Below are positions 21,005 to 32,114 of a stretch of DNA of 52,833 bases, in pieces. Under the pieces are notes generated by a model. The model was not told the origin of the DNA. It saw only the letters and a list, made by a program, of their open reading frames with translations, and searched no databases. The position numbers and the translations under genes are program-made. Source of the stretch: Prorocentrum cordatum (taxonomy: Eukaryota; Sar; Dinophyceae; Prorocentrales; Prorocentraceae); NCBI GenBank assembly GCA_963575745.1, contig CAUYUJ010006563.1, positions 1-52,833 on the forward strand, in the 5' to 3' direction. The first letter of the stretch is position 1. Each line of letters starts with the position of its first letter.

Positions 21005-22372
21005 CTGGGCGCCGGCGGTAAACCGTCAACCTTTCTTACCGCCGGGGGACTCGTAGAGCTTCCTGACAACATATAATGTCGAAGAAAATTGTAGAGAACG
21101 AATAGTTTTTCAGCCCAACTCGAGCATCAGACCGAGTTCGGACCTCTGAATGCAGCAGACAGAGGCGTCTGATGTCTCCGAATCGATTCCTCTGATTACC
21201 CGCCCTGCAGCCCCTCTACAGCCCGAGCTAAGTGCAGAACGCCGACAGTAGCTCTTAAGCTGACTGGAAGAATACGAACAGTTTCGTGATTCTAGATCGC
21301 GCAGCAGACCGAGTTCAGAGCTCTGGATTCAACAGGCGAACGCGCCTGATTATTCTGAGTGCGATAGGCGTGCTTACCAGCACTGTAGCTGCCCTACAGC
21401 TCGATTTAAGTAGAAAATACCGACAACGCGTATCAAGTGGACTCGAATAATACGAATAGGTTTGCGGACCTAGCTCGGCTAACAGACCGATTTCAGACCT
21501 ATGAATTCAACAGGCGAACGCGCCTGATTATTCTGAGTGCGATAGGTGTGCTTACCATCACTGTAGCTGCCCTACAGCGCGAGTTAAGTAGAAAATACCG
21601 ACAACGCGTATCAAGTGGACTCGAATAATACGAATAGGTTTGCGGACCTAGCTCGCCTAGCAGACCGAGTTCAGACCTATTGATTCAACAGGCGAACGCG
21701 CCTGATTATTCTGAGTGCGATAGGTGTGCTTACCAGCACTGTAGCTGCCCTACAGCTCGAGTTAAGTAGAAAATGCCGACAACGCGTAACAAGCTCACTC
21801 GAATAATACGAATAGGTTTGCGGACCTAGCTCGCCTAGCAGACCGAGTTCAGACCTATCAATTCAACAGGCGACCGCGCCTGATCATTCTGCGAGCGATA
21901 GGCGTGCTTACCAGCACTGTAGCTGCCCTATAGCTCGAGTTAAGTAGAAAATACCGACAACGCGTATCAAGTTGACTCGAATAATACGAATAGGTTTCCG
22001 GACCTAGCTCGGCTGCCAGACCGAGTTCAGACCTCTGGATTCAACAGGCGAACGCGTCTGCTGATTCTGAGTGCGATAGCTGTGCTGGCCAGCTCTGTAG
22101 CTGCCCTACAGCTCGAGTTAAGTACAAAAACCGACAGCGCATATCAAGATGACTCGAAACGGCCGTTCCCGCCACTGTGCTTTTTGGCCTTCAAAGTTAC
22201 CCGATCGAGCTGAGATCAAGATGGCGAGCGGGAATAAGATCGAATATCACGGGAAAAAATACTAGAGCTCTAACGAATGGTCAAATTTTGAGAACAAAAT
22301 TTTCAACCGAGCAAAAGTTGTCAAAAGTTCAGTTCTTTTTTTCGAGCCAACTAGCTGTGGGGCGCGCCGGAA
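21005..22372 (+). mobile_element. Family A element with 178-bp satellite body
   Basis: Cap, inverted repeat, a divergent first monomer, then monomers anchored at actcgaataa at 21441, 21619, 21797 and 21975, spaced exactly 178 bp. A distinct distal segment follows: ggccgttcccgcc, ctttttggccttcaaag, gatcgagctgagatcaagat. The right terminus is missing because another cap starts at 22373 after ggcgcgccggaa. Confidence 0.8.
21262..22150 (+). repeat. 178-bp satellite monomers inside family A
   Basis: Five head-to-tail monomers. Each contains tttgcggacctagctcgg, agaccgagttcagacct, aacaggcgaacgcgcctga, agcactgtagctgccctaca and ccgacaacgcgtatcaag. The same monomers fill all family A elements here, in different numbers. 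Short frames of about 60 residues that recur in them are by-products of the repeat. Confidence 0.85.
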
Positions 22373-23790
22373 CTGGTAAACCGTCAACCTTTGTAAACCG
22401 TCAACCTTTGTTACCGCGGGGGACTCGTAGAGCTTCCTGACAACATATAATGTCGAAGAAAATTGTAGAGAACGAATAGTTTTTCAGCCCAACTCGAGCA
22501 TCAGACCGAGGCGTCTGATGTCTCCGAATCGATTCCTCTGATTACCCGCCCTGCAGCCCCCCTACAGCCCGAGCTAAGTGCAGAACGCCGACAGTAGCTC
22601 TCAAGCTGACTGGAAGAATACGAACAGTTTCGTGATTCTAGATCGCGCAGCAGACCGAGTTCAGAGCTCTGGATTCAACAGGCGAACGCGCCTGATTATT
22701 CTGAGTGCGATAGGCGTGCTTACCAGCACTGTAGCTGCCCTACAGCTCGATTTAAGTAGAGAATACCGACAAAGCGTATCAAGTTGACACGAATAATACG
22801 AATAGGTTTGCGGACCTAGCTCGGCTGACAGACCGATTTCAGACCTATGAATTCAACAGGCGAACGCGCCTGATTATTCTGAGTGCGATAGGTGTGCTTA
22901 CCAGCACTGTAGCTGCCCTACAGCGCGAGTTAAGTAGAAAATACCGACAACGCGTATCAAGTGGACTCGAATAATACGAATAGGTTTGCGGACCTAGCTC
23001 GCCTAGCAGACCGAGTTCAGACCTATCGATTCAACAGGCGAACGCGCCTGATTATTCTGAGTGCGATAGGTGTGCTTACCAGCACTGTAGCTGCCCTACA
23101 GCTCGATTTAAGTAGAGAATACCGAGAACGCGTATCAAGCTCACTCGAATAATACGAATAGGTTTGCGGACCTAGCTCGCCTAGCAGACCGAGTTCAGAC
23201 CTATTGGCGACCGCGCCTGATCATTCTGCGAGCGATAGGCGTGCTTACCAGCACTGTAGCTGCCCTACAGCTCGAGTTAAGTAGAAAATACCGACAACGC
23301 GTGTCAAGTTGACTCGAATAATACGAATAGGTTTCCGGACCTAGCTCGGCTGCCAGACCGAGTTCAGACCTCTGGATTCAACAGGCGAACGCGTCTGCTG
23401 ATTCTGAGTGCGATAGCTGTGCTGGCCAGCTCTGTAGCTGCCCTACAGCTCGAGTTAAGTACAAAATACCGACAGCGCATATCAAAATGACTCGAAACGG
23501 CCGTTCCCGCCACCGTGCTTTTTGGCCTTCAAAGTTACCCGATCGAGCTGAGATCAAGATGGCGAGCGGGAATAAGATCGAATATCACGGGAAAAAATAC
23601 TAGAGCTCTAACGAATGGTCAAATTTCGAGAACGAGAACATAATTTTCAAAAGTTGTCAAAAGTTCAGTTCTTTTTTTTCGAGCCAACTAGCTGTGGGGC
23701 GCGCCGGAATTACTCTTAGCTTCCAGCTATAACTAGCTAAGGGAAGCTCTACGAATTACTCTTAGCTTCCAGCTATAACTAGCTAAGGGA
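22373..23790 (+). mobile_element. Family A element, interrupted near its right end
   Basis: Near duplicate of 21005-22372, with a small internal deletion in the first monomer and a rearranged cap in which taaaccgtcaaccttt is doubled and the left stem arm is lost. Its right end is split at aaggga by the next element. The missing piece agctctacgagtta is found directly after that element at 24851-24864. Confidence 0.8.
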
Positions 23791-24850
23791 CTGGGCGCCG
23801 GCGGTAAACCGTCAACCTTTGTTACCGCCGGGGGACTCGTAGAGCTTCCTGACAACACATAATGTCAAAAAAAATTGCAGAGAACGAATAATTTTTCAGC
23901 CCAACTCGAGTATCAGACCGAGTTCGGACCTCTGAATGCGACAGACAGGCGCGTTTGATGTCTCCGAATCGGTTCATGTGATTCATCGCCCTGCAGCCCC
24001 CCTGCAGCCCGAGTTAGGTGCAGAACGGCGACAGTAGCTCTGAAGATGACTGGAAGAATACGAACAGTTTCGTGAGTCTGGATCGCGCAGAAGACCGAGT
24101 TCAGAGCTCTGGATTCAACAGGCGAACGCGCCTGATTATTCTGAGTGTGATAGGTTGCTCACCAGCACTGTAGCTGGCCTGCAGCTCGAGTTAAGTAGAA
24201 AATACCGACAACGCGTATCAAGTTGACTCGAAGAATACGAATAGGTTTGCGGACCTAGCGCGGCTTGCAGACCGAGTTCAGACCTATGGATTCAACAGGC
24301 GAGTGCGCCTGATGATTCTGCATGCGATGGGCGTGCCCACCAGCACTGTAGCTGCCCTACAGCTCGAGTTAAGTTGAAAATACCGACAACGTGTTCAAGT
24401 TGACTCGAATAATACGAATAGGTTTGCGGACCTAGCTCGGCTAGCAGACCGAGTTCAGACCTCTGGGTTCAACAGGCGAACGCGCCTGATCATTCTGCAT
24501 GCATTAGCTGTGCTTACCAGCTCTGTAGCTGCCCTAGAGCTCGAGTTATGTTCGAAAAACCGACAGCGCGTATCAAGATAACTCGAAACGGCCGTTCCCG
24601 CCACCGTGCTTTTTGGCCTTCAAAGTTACCCGATCGAGCTGAGATCAAGATGACGAGCGGGAATAAGATCGAATATCACGGGAAAAATACTAGAGCTCTA
24701 ACGAATTGTCAAATTTCGAGAACATAATTTTCAACCGAGCAAAAGTTGTCAAAAGTTCAGTTCTTTTTTTTCGAGCCAACTAGCTGTGGGGCGCGCCGGA
24801 ATTACTCTTAGCTTCCAGCTATAACTAGCTAAGGGAAGCTCTACGAGTTA
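23791..24850 (+). mobile_element. Complete family A element (1060 bp), nested in another family A copy
   Basis: Cap from 23791. Inverted repeat actcgtagagcttcc at 23835-23849 and its match ggaagctctacgagt at 24834-24848, ending in ta. The host copy reads aaggga before and agctctacgagtta after it, so both ends of the insertion are known to the base and no target duplication exists. This is the best reference copy of family A. Confidence 0.9.
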
Positions 24851-24864
24851 AGCTCTACGAGTTA

Positions 24865-25622
24865 GTTTCAAAAACCGACCCCAGGTTAACACATTGTCTC
24901 TTTTGGTCGGGTCGGCCAACTAGCTCCACCCTGCGCCCGAATTCCTCTTAGCTCATCTCGTCGAAGAGCTCTACGAGGTACATAGAGACGGTATTTCGAT
25001 CATAACTCCTGACTCAGCCATTTCGAGGAACTCTCGAGCTTCCAGTGTGACGCGTCAGATCATTCTGCATCGACTGGTGTGCGTGAGAGGTCTGTAGATT
25101 GCTGACAGCTCGAGTTAAGTAAAGCCAACCACCGTCACCTGCCAAACTGTACTGCGGGCAAAGTCGGTTCCCGCAAGTCTTTTGATAGTAATATTGCTTC
25201 TAGAGCCCTGAAAATTTTACCAGCAGATGCGCCATAGCTTATTGTAGGTAGGAAAAATCCAACTTATGAAAACGAATTGTCAAATCTTGCACAATGTTCC
25301 AAAAACCGACCCCAGGTTACCACATTGTCTCTTTTGGTCGGGTCGGCCAACTAGCTCCACCCTGCGCCCGAATTCCTCTTAGCTCATCTCGTCGAAGAGC
25401 TCTACGAGGTACTAGCTCCACCCCGCGCCGGAATTCTTCTAGCTCATCGATGACGAAGAGCTCTACGAGGTATTCCTCTTAGCTCTTTACTGAAGAGCTC
25501 TACGAGGTACTCTGTGAAACCTACCACGACACCTCTGCCTAGGAGCCTGCAAGCACGGGCGAAGCTCTGCCGAAGCTCTGCCGAAGCGCTTCGCGCACCC
25601 TTGAGCCACGCGTATTGGGAAA
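24865..25622. repeat. Repeat D copy 4 followed by stacked family B right ends
   Basis: 24865-25310 is repeat D with a deletion at its left (gctctacgaggta joined to catagagacgg). 25311-25510 holds three successive right termini of the gaagagctctacgaggta type. 25511-25622 is unique, with gaagctctgcc occurring twice in tandem. No gene is seen. Confidence 0.65.
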
Positions 25623-26730
25623 CTGGGCGCCGGCGGTAAACCGTCAACCTTTATTACCGCCGGGGGACTCGTAGAGCTCCCTGACAATATACAATGTGGG
25701 AAAGAATTTCAGAGAACGACTAGTTTTTCAGCCCAAGCGATTATAAACCTCTCAAGAGGACTCTAACAAAAGAAACGAACAGTTTTCCAATCGAGCTCGA
25801 GTATGAAACCGAGTTCAGACCTCTGAATGCGACAGGCGGACGCGTCTGATGTCTGCAGATCGATTCCTGTGATTACCAGCTCTGCAGCCCCCCATACAGC
25901 CTGAGTTAAGTGCAGAAACCCGAGAGTACCTCTCAGGATGACTTGAATAATACAGCAGTTTCGCGGATCTCGTTCGAGCAGCAGACCGAGTTCCGAGCGC
26001 TCGGTTCGACGAACGGACGCGCCTGACGTCTCGAAATCGATTCCTGTGACCAGCAGCACTGTAGCCTTCCCCCAGCACGTGTTAAGTACAGGAAACCGAG
26101 AGCACTTCTCAAGATGACTCGAACAATACCAATAGGTTCGCGAACCTAGCTCAGTTCTGAGCTCTTGATTCAACAGACGAACGCGCCTGATAATTTTGAA
26201 TCGATTTCTGTGATTATCAGCCCTGTGGCTGCCCTACAGATCGAGTTAAGTACGAAAAACCGAGAGCGTCTGCTATAATGACTCGAATAATACGAATAGG
26301 TTTGCGACCCTAGCTCGGCTAGCAAACCGAGTTCAGACCTCTGGATTCAACAGGCGAACGCGCCTGATCATTCTGACTGCATTAGCTGTGCTGACCAGCT
26401 CTGTAGTTGTCCTGAAGCTCGAGTTATCTTGAGAAAACCGACAGCGCGTATCAAGATGACTCGAAACGGCCGTTCCCGCCTGCCTGCTTTTTGGCCTTCA
26501 AAGTTACCCGATCGAGCTGAGATCAAGATGGCGAGCGGGAATAAGATCGAATATCATGGGAAAACATACTAGAGCTCTAACGAATGTTCCAATTTTGAGA
26601 ACAAAATTTTCAACCGACCAAAAGTCACCAAAAGGTCCGTCGAGATTTTTCTTGCCAACTAGCTCTCCAGCTCCCCGGAATTACTCTTAAGCTTCCAGCA
26701 ATAACTTGCTAAGGGAGGCTCTACGAGTTA
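25623..26730 (+). mobile_element. Complete family A element (1108 bp), divergent monomers
   Basis: Cap after cgtattgggaaa. Monomers differ from the 21-24 kb set (for example ttcgcggatctcgttcgagc). The distal segment and the terminus aggctctacgagtta are present at the right. A close relative is the element at 49877-50999, which carries the same divergent monomer order. Confidence 0.85.
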
Positions 26731-27923
26731 CGCTAGGAAGCCACGCTCTGACCCGCTGCAACCTCCGGCAACTCGCTGCGAGGAACGTGGACCGCCGTGG
26801 AGGAGCTCCTGGCGGGCACCACCACCGTCCGGCTTCTTCTCTGAAGCCCTTAGCTCTCCTAGGAGCTATCCGGGAACATCGATTAGCGGTGCTTACCAGC
26901 TTTGTAGCTGTTCTACAGCTCGAGTTATGTTCAGAAAACCTTCATCGCGTATCAAGATGACTCGAAACGGCAGATCCCGCCAGAGACGTTTTGATAGTAA
27001 TACCCACGCGGTCGAGCTGATCGAGAGGGCGAGCGGAGATAAGATCGAATATCACGCTAAAAAAATACTAGAGCTCAAACGAATTGTTGAATTTCGAGAA
27101 AATTTTCAACCGACCAAAAGTCACCAAAAGTTCCGTCGAGATTTTTCTTGCCAACTAGCTCTCCAGCGCGCCGGAACTTGTTGGCGTCCAAAACCCGGAG
27201 AGCGAAGACAGCCTCGGGGACGGGAAATCTTTCCTTGAGAGCCCTGGGAGCCCTGCAGCGCTGCGGAAGCGCTGCCAGGAACGCTTCAATGCGTGCCTGT
27301 ACGCATGCAGGCACGCTTGGAAGCTCGCCAGAAGCTCTCCCGGACCAGTTGCCGGTTCACCGGAGCTGCTGCGAGGAACGTGGACCGCCGTGGAAGAGCT
27401 CCTGGCGGCCACCACCACCGTCCGGCTTCTAATCTTAAACCCTTTAGCTCTCAGCGAGCTCTCCGAGAATTACTTTCTAGCTTCCAGCAACTAGCTTAGG
27501 GAAGCTCTACGAGTCAATTTTCAACCGACCAAAAGTCACCAAGAGATCCGTCGAGATTTTTCTTGCCAACTAGCTCTCCAGCGCCCTGGAACTTGGTAGC
27601 GTCCAAAACCCGAAGAGCAAGGAGACACACATTGGAAAACCTTCCTGGGACCTGGTAATCCCACGGAAGCTCGCGTGAAGCTCTTCTGGGGCTCTGGGGG
27701 GTTCCCCGGCAGCGCGTCCGAAGCGCTGCCAGGAACGCTTCCACGCGTGCCTGCACGCGTGCAGGCACGCCTGGAAGCTTGCCGGAAGCTCGCCCGGACC
27801 AGCTGCCGGATCGGGCAAGGCGCTGCGGGGATCGTGGAGCGGCGGAGATGGGCTGCTGGCGGGCACCACCACCGTCCGGCTTCTCATCTTAGACCCTTTA
27901 GCTCTCAGCGAGCTCTCCAGGAA
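26731..27923 (+). mobile_element. Family C elements (first group) with family A debris
   Basis: Family C copies at 27177-27469 and 27592-27923 start cttg(g/t)-x-ggcgtccaaaac or cttggtagcgtccaaaac, then acccg(g/a)agagc, and end gctctccgagaa or gctctccaggaa. An older fragment at 26741-26877 ends in the same way (ctatccgggaa), followed by satellite and family A distal sequence. The body contains gccgaagcgctgcc or a variant, a palindrome on ACGCGT and ggcgggcaccaccaccgtcc. Frames read from it change from copy to copy and I do not regard them as genes. Confidence 0.7.
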
Positions 27924-28112
27924 TTACTCTTAAGCTTCCAGCAATAACTTGCTAAGGAAAGCTCTACGAGTTATTACTCTTAAGCTTCCAGCAATAACTT
28001 GCTGAGGGAAGCTCTACGAGTTACTCGTAAGCTTCCAGCAACTAGCTTAGGGAAGCTCTACAAGTCACTCTTAGCTTCCAGCAATGACTTGCTAAGGGAA
28101 GCTCTACGAGTT
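27924..28112. repeat. Four tandem copies of the family A right terminus
   Basis: Four successive units of about 45-50 bp, each running ttactcttaagcttccagca ... aagctctacgagtta (with small variants), without the rest of the element. Comparable stacks are at 23706-23790 and, on the other strand, at 49475-49650. Confidence 0.8.
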
Positions 28113-29463
28113 AAGAGAACACAAACAGGAAAACCTTCCTGGCAAGCCCACGGAAGTACGCGTGAAGCTCTTCTGGGGCTCTGGGGGGCTTCCCGGCAGC
28201 GCTTCCGAAGCGCTGCCAGGAACGCCTCCACGCGTGCCTGCACGCGTGTAGGCACGCCCAGACGCTCGCCGGAACCTCTCCAGGACACGCTGCCGGGTCG
28301 AACGAACCTCTGCGGGGATTCTGGACCGGCGGAGATGGGCTGCTGGCGGGCACCACCACCGTCCGGCTTCTAATCTTAAACCCTTTAGCCCTCAGCGAGC
28401 TCTCCGGGAACTTGGTAGCGTTAAAAACCCGGAGAGCAACGAGGGCACGCACTGAAAAGCCTTCCTGGCGAGCCCGCAGAAGCTCTCGTGAAGCTCTTTT
28501 GGGGCTCAGGGAGCTCTCCTGCGGCGTCTCTGAAACGGTGCCAGGAACGCTTCCACGCGTAACTGCACGCGTGGAAGCTTGCCGGAAGCTCTCCCGGACA
28601 CGCTGCCGGGTCGAGCGAGTTGCTGCGAGGATCGTGGAGCGGCGGAGATGGGCTGCTGGCGGGGACCACCACCGCCCGGCTTCTAATCTGAAACCTTCTA
28701 GCTCTCAGAGATCTCCCCGGGAAGAACTCGGAGAGCAAAGAGAACACACGCCGGAAAGGTTCCCTGGCGAGCCTCCGACCTTCCGGTGAACTGCTTCTGA
28801 AGCTTGGGGGGGGCTCGCCCGCAACGCCTCTGCAGCGCTGCCAGGAACGAATCCACGGCTGCCTGCGCGCGTGCCGGCAAGCGTGGACGCGTGCCCGAAG
28901 CGCTCCCGGACCCGCTGCGAGGTTTCACAAGCCGCTGCGGGGATCCTGGACCGGCGAAGATGGGCTGCTGGCGGGCACCACCACCGTCCGGCTTCGAATC
29001 TAAAACGCTCTAGCTCTCACGGAGCTTTCCGGGATTATATCGTCAGGAAGCTCTCCGAATCCCCCGACGGTAAGAAAGGTTGACCTTTTACCGCCGGCGC
29101 CCAGTGACTGGTACGCACTGTTTGCCCACTTTGGTACATCTTGGTAGCATCCGAACCCGGAGAGCGAAGAGAACATACACCGGAAATCTGTTCTGGCGGA
29201 CTTTCGGACGCTCTCGTGAAGCGCTACTGGGGCCCTGGGGGGTTCCCCCGCAGCGCTTCCGAAGCGCTGCCAGGAAGGTCTCCACGCGAGCCTGCAAGCG
29301 TGCAAGCACGCGTGGACACTTGCCGGAAGCTCTCCCGGACCCGCTGCGACGTTTTACAAGCCCCTCGGGGGATTTTGGACCGGCGAAGATGGGCTGCTGG
29401 CGGGCACCACCACCGTCCGGCTTCTTATCTTCAACCCTTTAGCTCTCAGAGAGCTCTCCGGGA
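28113..29463 (+). mobile_element. Family C elements (second group)
   Basis: Copies at 28113-28410 (left end missing), 28411-28723, 28724-29033 (left end truncated) and 29140-29463. Each ends in ctctccggga or a close variant. Between 29034 and 29110 lies a reversed family A cap with its inverted repeat (gaagctctccga, then ttaccgccggcgcccag). The cap-proximal part cttggtagcgtccaaaa and the inverted pair cccggagagc and gctctccggg are clearest at 28411-28440 and 28401-28410. Confidence 0.7.
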
Positions 29464-30039
29464 ACAACGCCAACCAGCCGCATCTGGGGAAGCCCATGCA
29501 GATTCTCCCCGCAGCGCCTCGCCCGGGGTCGCGGCGGGTCCGGGAGAGCTTCCGGCAAGCGTCTACGCGTGCCTGCACGCATGCAGCGTTCCTGGCAGCG
29601 CTGCAGAAGCGTTCCAGGGGAGCCCCCCAGAGCCCCGGGAGCGTTTCAGGGGAGCTTCCGAGGGCTCGCCAGGAAGGCTTTCGGGTGTGTGTCCTTCTTG
29701 CTCTCCGGGTTTTGTACGCAACCAAGTTGAACCACCAAAACGCGCGGCACGCCCGTGAGTCCCGTCTGCTGGTCGTGCCAAACCTCGCCGGCAGCCGCGC
29801 GGCAACACGCTGGGCAGCTTTTCTCAACTTGTTCAGGCGCGAAAAAATCGGGGTACATTCCCAGAGAGCTCTCTGAGAGCTAGAGAGTCTTAAAGAAGAA
29901 GCTGGGCGGTGGTGGTGCCCGCCAGCAGACCATTTCCGCCGGTCCACGATCCCCGCAGCGACCTGTACTTGATAGCCTCCAAAACCCGAAAAGCGAAGAC
30001 ACCCTCGGAGACGGGAATTCTTTTCTGGAGAGCTCTGGG
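29464..30039. repeat. Rearranged family C fragments in both orientations
   Basis: Pieces of family C in reverse (acgcgtgcctgcacgcatgc, ggtggtggtgcccgccagca) are joined to a unique stretch at about 29720-29860 that I cannot assign. The weak frames here are unconvincing because they start and stop inside repeats. Confidence 0.5.
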
Positions 30040-31524
30040 GGGCCCCCCAGCAGCGCTGCTGAGGCGCTGCCAGGAACGCTTCCATGCGTGCCTGCACGCG
30101 TGCAGGCACGTTTGCAAGCTTGCCGGAAGCTCTCCCGGACCCGTTGCCGGCTTACCGGAATCGCTGCGAGGCCTGTAGAGCGCCGTGGAAGAGCTCCTGG
30201 CGGGCACCACCACCGTCCGGCTTCTAATCTTAAACCCTTTCGCTTTCAGGGAGCTCCCCGGGAAAAACCTCGCAGCGGGTCCGGGAGAGTTTCCGGCAAG
30301 CGCGAACGCGGGCCTGTACTTGTGCAGGCACGCGTGGAAGTGTTCCTGGCAGAGCATCAGAGACGCTGCACGGGGGCCCCCCAGAGCCCCAGAAGCGCTT
30401 CACGGGAGCGTCGGACGGGTCGCCAGGAGGCCTTTCCAGCGTGTGGTCTCTTTGCTCTCCGGGTTTTTTTCCACATTATATTCCCGGAGAGCTCGCTGAT
30501 AGCTAAAGGGTTTAGGATTAGAAGCCGGACGGTGGTGGTGCCCGCCAGGAGCTCTTTTCCGTCGGTCCACAGGCCTCGCAGCGACTCCGGCGACCCGGCA
30601 ACTGGTCCGGGAGAGCTTCCGGCAAGCTTCCACGCGTGCCTGCACGCGTACAGGCACGCATGGAAGAGATCTTGCCAGCGCTTCGGCAGCGCTGCAGGGG
30701 AGCTTCCCGCAGCTCTCCAGGAAAGATTTCCCGCCCCCAAAGGGTCACTTCGCTCTCCGGGTTTTGGACGCTACCAAGTATTCTCAGGAAGCTCTACGAG
30801 TCCCCTGGCGGTAAGAAAGGTTGACGGTTTACCGTCGGCGCCCAGTTCTCTTTGCTCTCCGCGCTGTGGACGCTATCAATTTCCGACAACATACCTCGTA
30901 GAGCTCTTCGTCATCGATGAGCTAGAGGAATTCCGGCGCGGAGTGGAGCTAGTTGGTCGACCCGGCCAGAAAAGAAGATGTGATATTTTTGGGTCGGTTT
31001 TATTTGAGAGATATTTGCAAATGCATTTTAAGAAAGCAGATTTTTACTCCGAGCATAGGATCTTAATTTTATTCTGGGGGGCCCCCCAGCAGCGCCGCCG
31101 AGGCGCTGCCAGGAACGCTTCCATGCGTGCCTGCACGCGTGCAGGCACGTTTGCAAGCTTGCCGGAAGCTCTCCCGGACCCGTTGCCGGCTCACCGGAAT
31201 CGCTGCGAGGCCTGTGGAGCGCCGTGGAAGAGCTCCTGGCGGGCACCACCACCGTCCGGCTTCTAATCTTAAACCCTTTCGCTCTCAGCGAGCTCCCCGG
31301 GAAAAACCTCGCAGCGGGTCCGGGAGAGTTTCCGGCAAGCGCGAAAGCGGGCCTGTACTTGTGCAGGCACGCGTGGAAGTGTTCCTGGCAGAGCATCAGA
31401 GACGCTGCACGGGGGCCCCCCAGAGCCCCAGAAGCGCTTCACGGGAGCGTCGGACGGGTCGCCAGGAGGCCTTTCCGGCGTGTGGTCTCTTTGCTCTCCG
31501 GGTTTTTTTCCACATTATATCCCC
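30040..31524. repeat. Direct duplication of a family C segment (1,039 bp apart) with intervening elements
   Basis: 30040-30485 and 31079-31524 are nearly identical (gccccccagcagcgc ... ttttttccacattatat). Between them lie a reversed family C element (about 30486-30776), a reversed family A cap (about 30785-30845) and a reversed family B right end with body (30896-31070, tcgtagagctcttcgtcatc ...). The second copy ends ccccggagag and is fused at 31525 to the Helitron gene fragment. Confidence 0.75.
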
Positions 31525-32114
31525 GGAGAGGCAGCGTCCCCCGCGCACTCGTCCGCGCCCCGGCCCGCCCTGGACTTGGCAGCGCCGATGCCAATGCCGG
31601 GGGAGAACCTGCGCGCGCGCACGCGCCGCCCCCCGCACCTCCGCGCGAAGAGCCCACGCAGGCCACAGTAAAACCACTTGGCGACCCGAACCTTCGCGGC
31701 AGACGGCGCCGCATCGGACGGAGCGTCCACGTCGCGCCAGAAGCTCTCTCTCTCTTTCCACATCCGCGCGCGCGCCATCGCGCGCGTCACAGCGCGGCCA
31801 CCCGACAGAACTTGTGGCCTTGGCGGGAACAGACCCAGCGCAGCGAAAACTGAAGCTGCAATCAGCGCAACATCCCCAACTGACAGCGCAGGCACACGCG
31901 CTTCCAGAGACGGCAGCGCCACGCGCGGGGTGGACACGGAATCGACAGTCCGCGCCGCTCGGGCATTCAGAAACTGCTGCAGTCGCGCGAGTCTCCGCCC
32001 CCCCAGCGCCGCGCGGGACACCCGGGCACGCCGCGGCGACTCATCGCGCGCACGCGGCGACACATCGCGCGCAAGCGGGCGCGGCACGACCGGAAGCGGG
32101 ACACGGACCGCCAT
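31525..32114 (-). pseudogene. Second copy of Helitron accessory domain, truncated C-terminally
   Basis: About 195 residues in one frame. LQQFLNARAARTVD, ARMWKERESFWRDVDAP and KVRVAKWFYCGLRGLFARR match the left element (11.8-12.2 kb), where the first and second blocks lie in different frames. The match stops at 31525, right at the family C terminus ccggagag. Everything that would follow (Cys/His, CW, DUF6570, Rep, helicase) is absent. It may be a captured or 3'-truncated gene piece. Confidence 0.75.

Noticed and set aside
27148-31266. Overlapping frames in family C (for example 30088-31266)
   Set aside because: They run across element borders and orientation changes and are rich in Arg/Ala/Cys/Ser from the repeat. 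No conserved domain.
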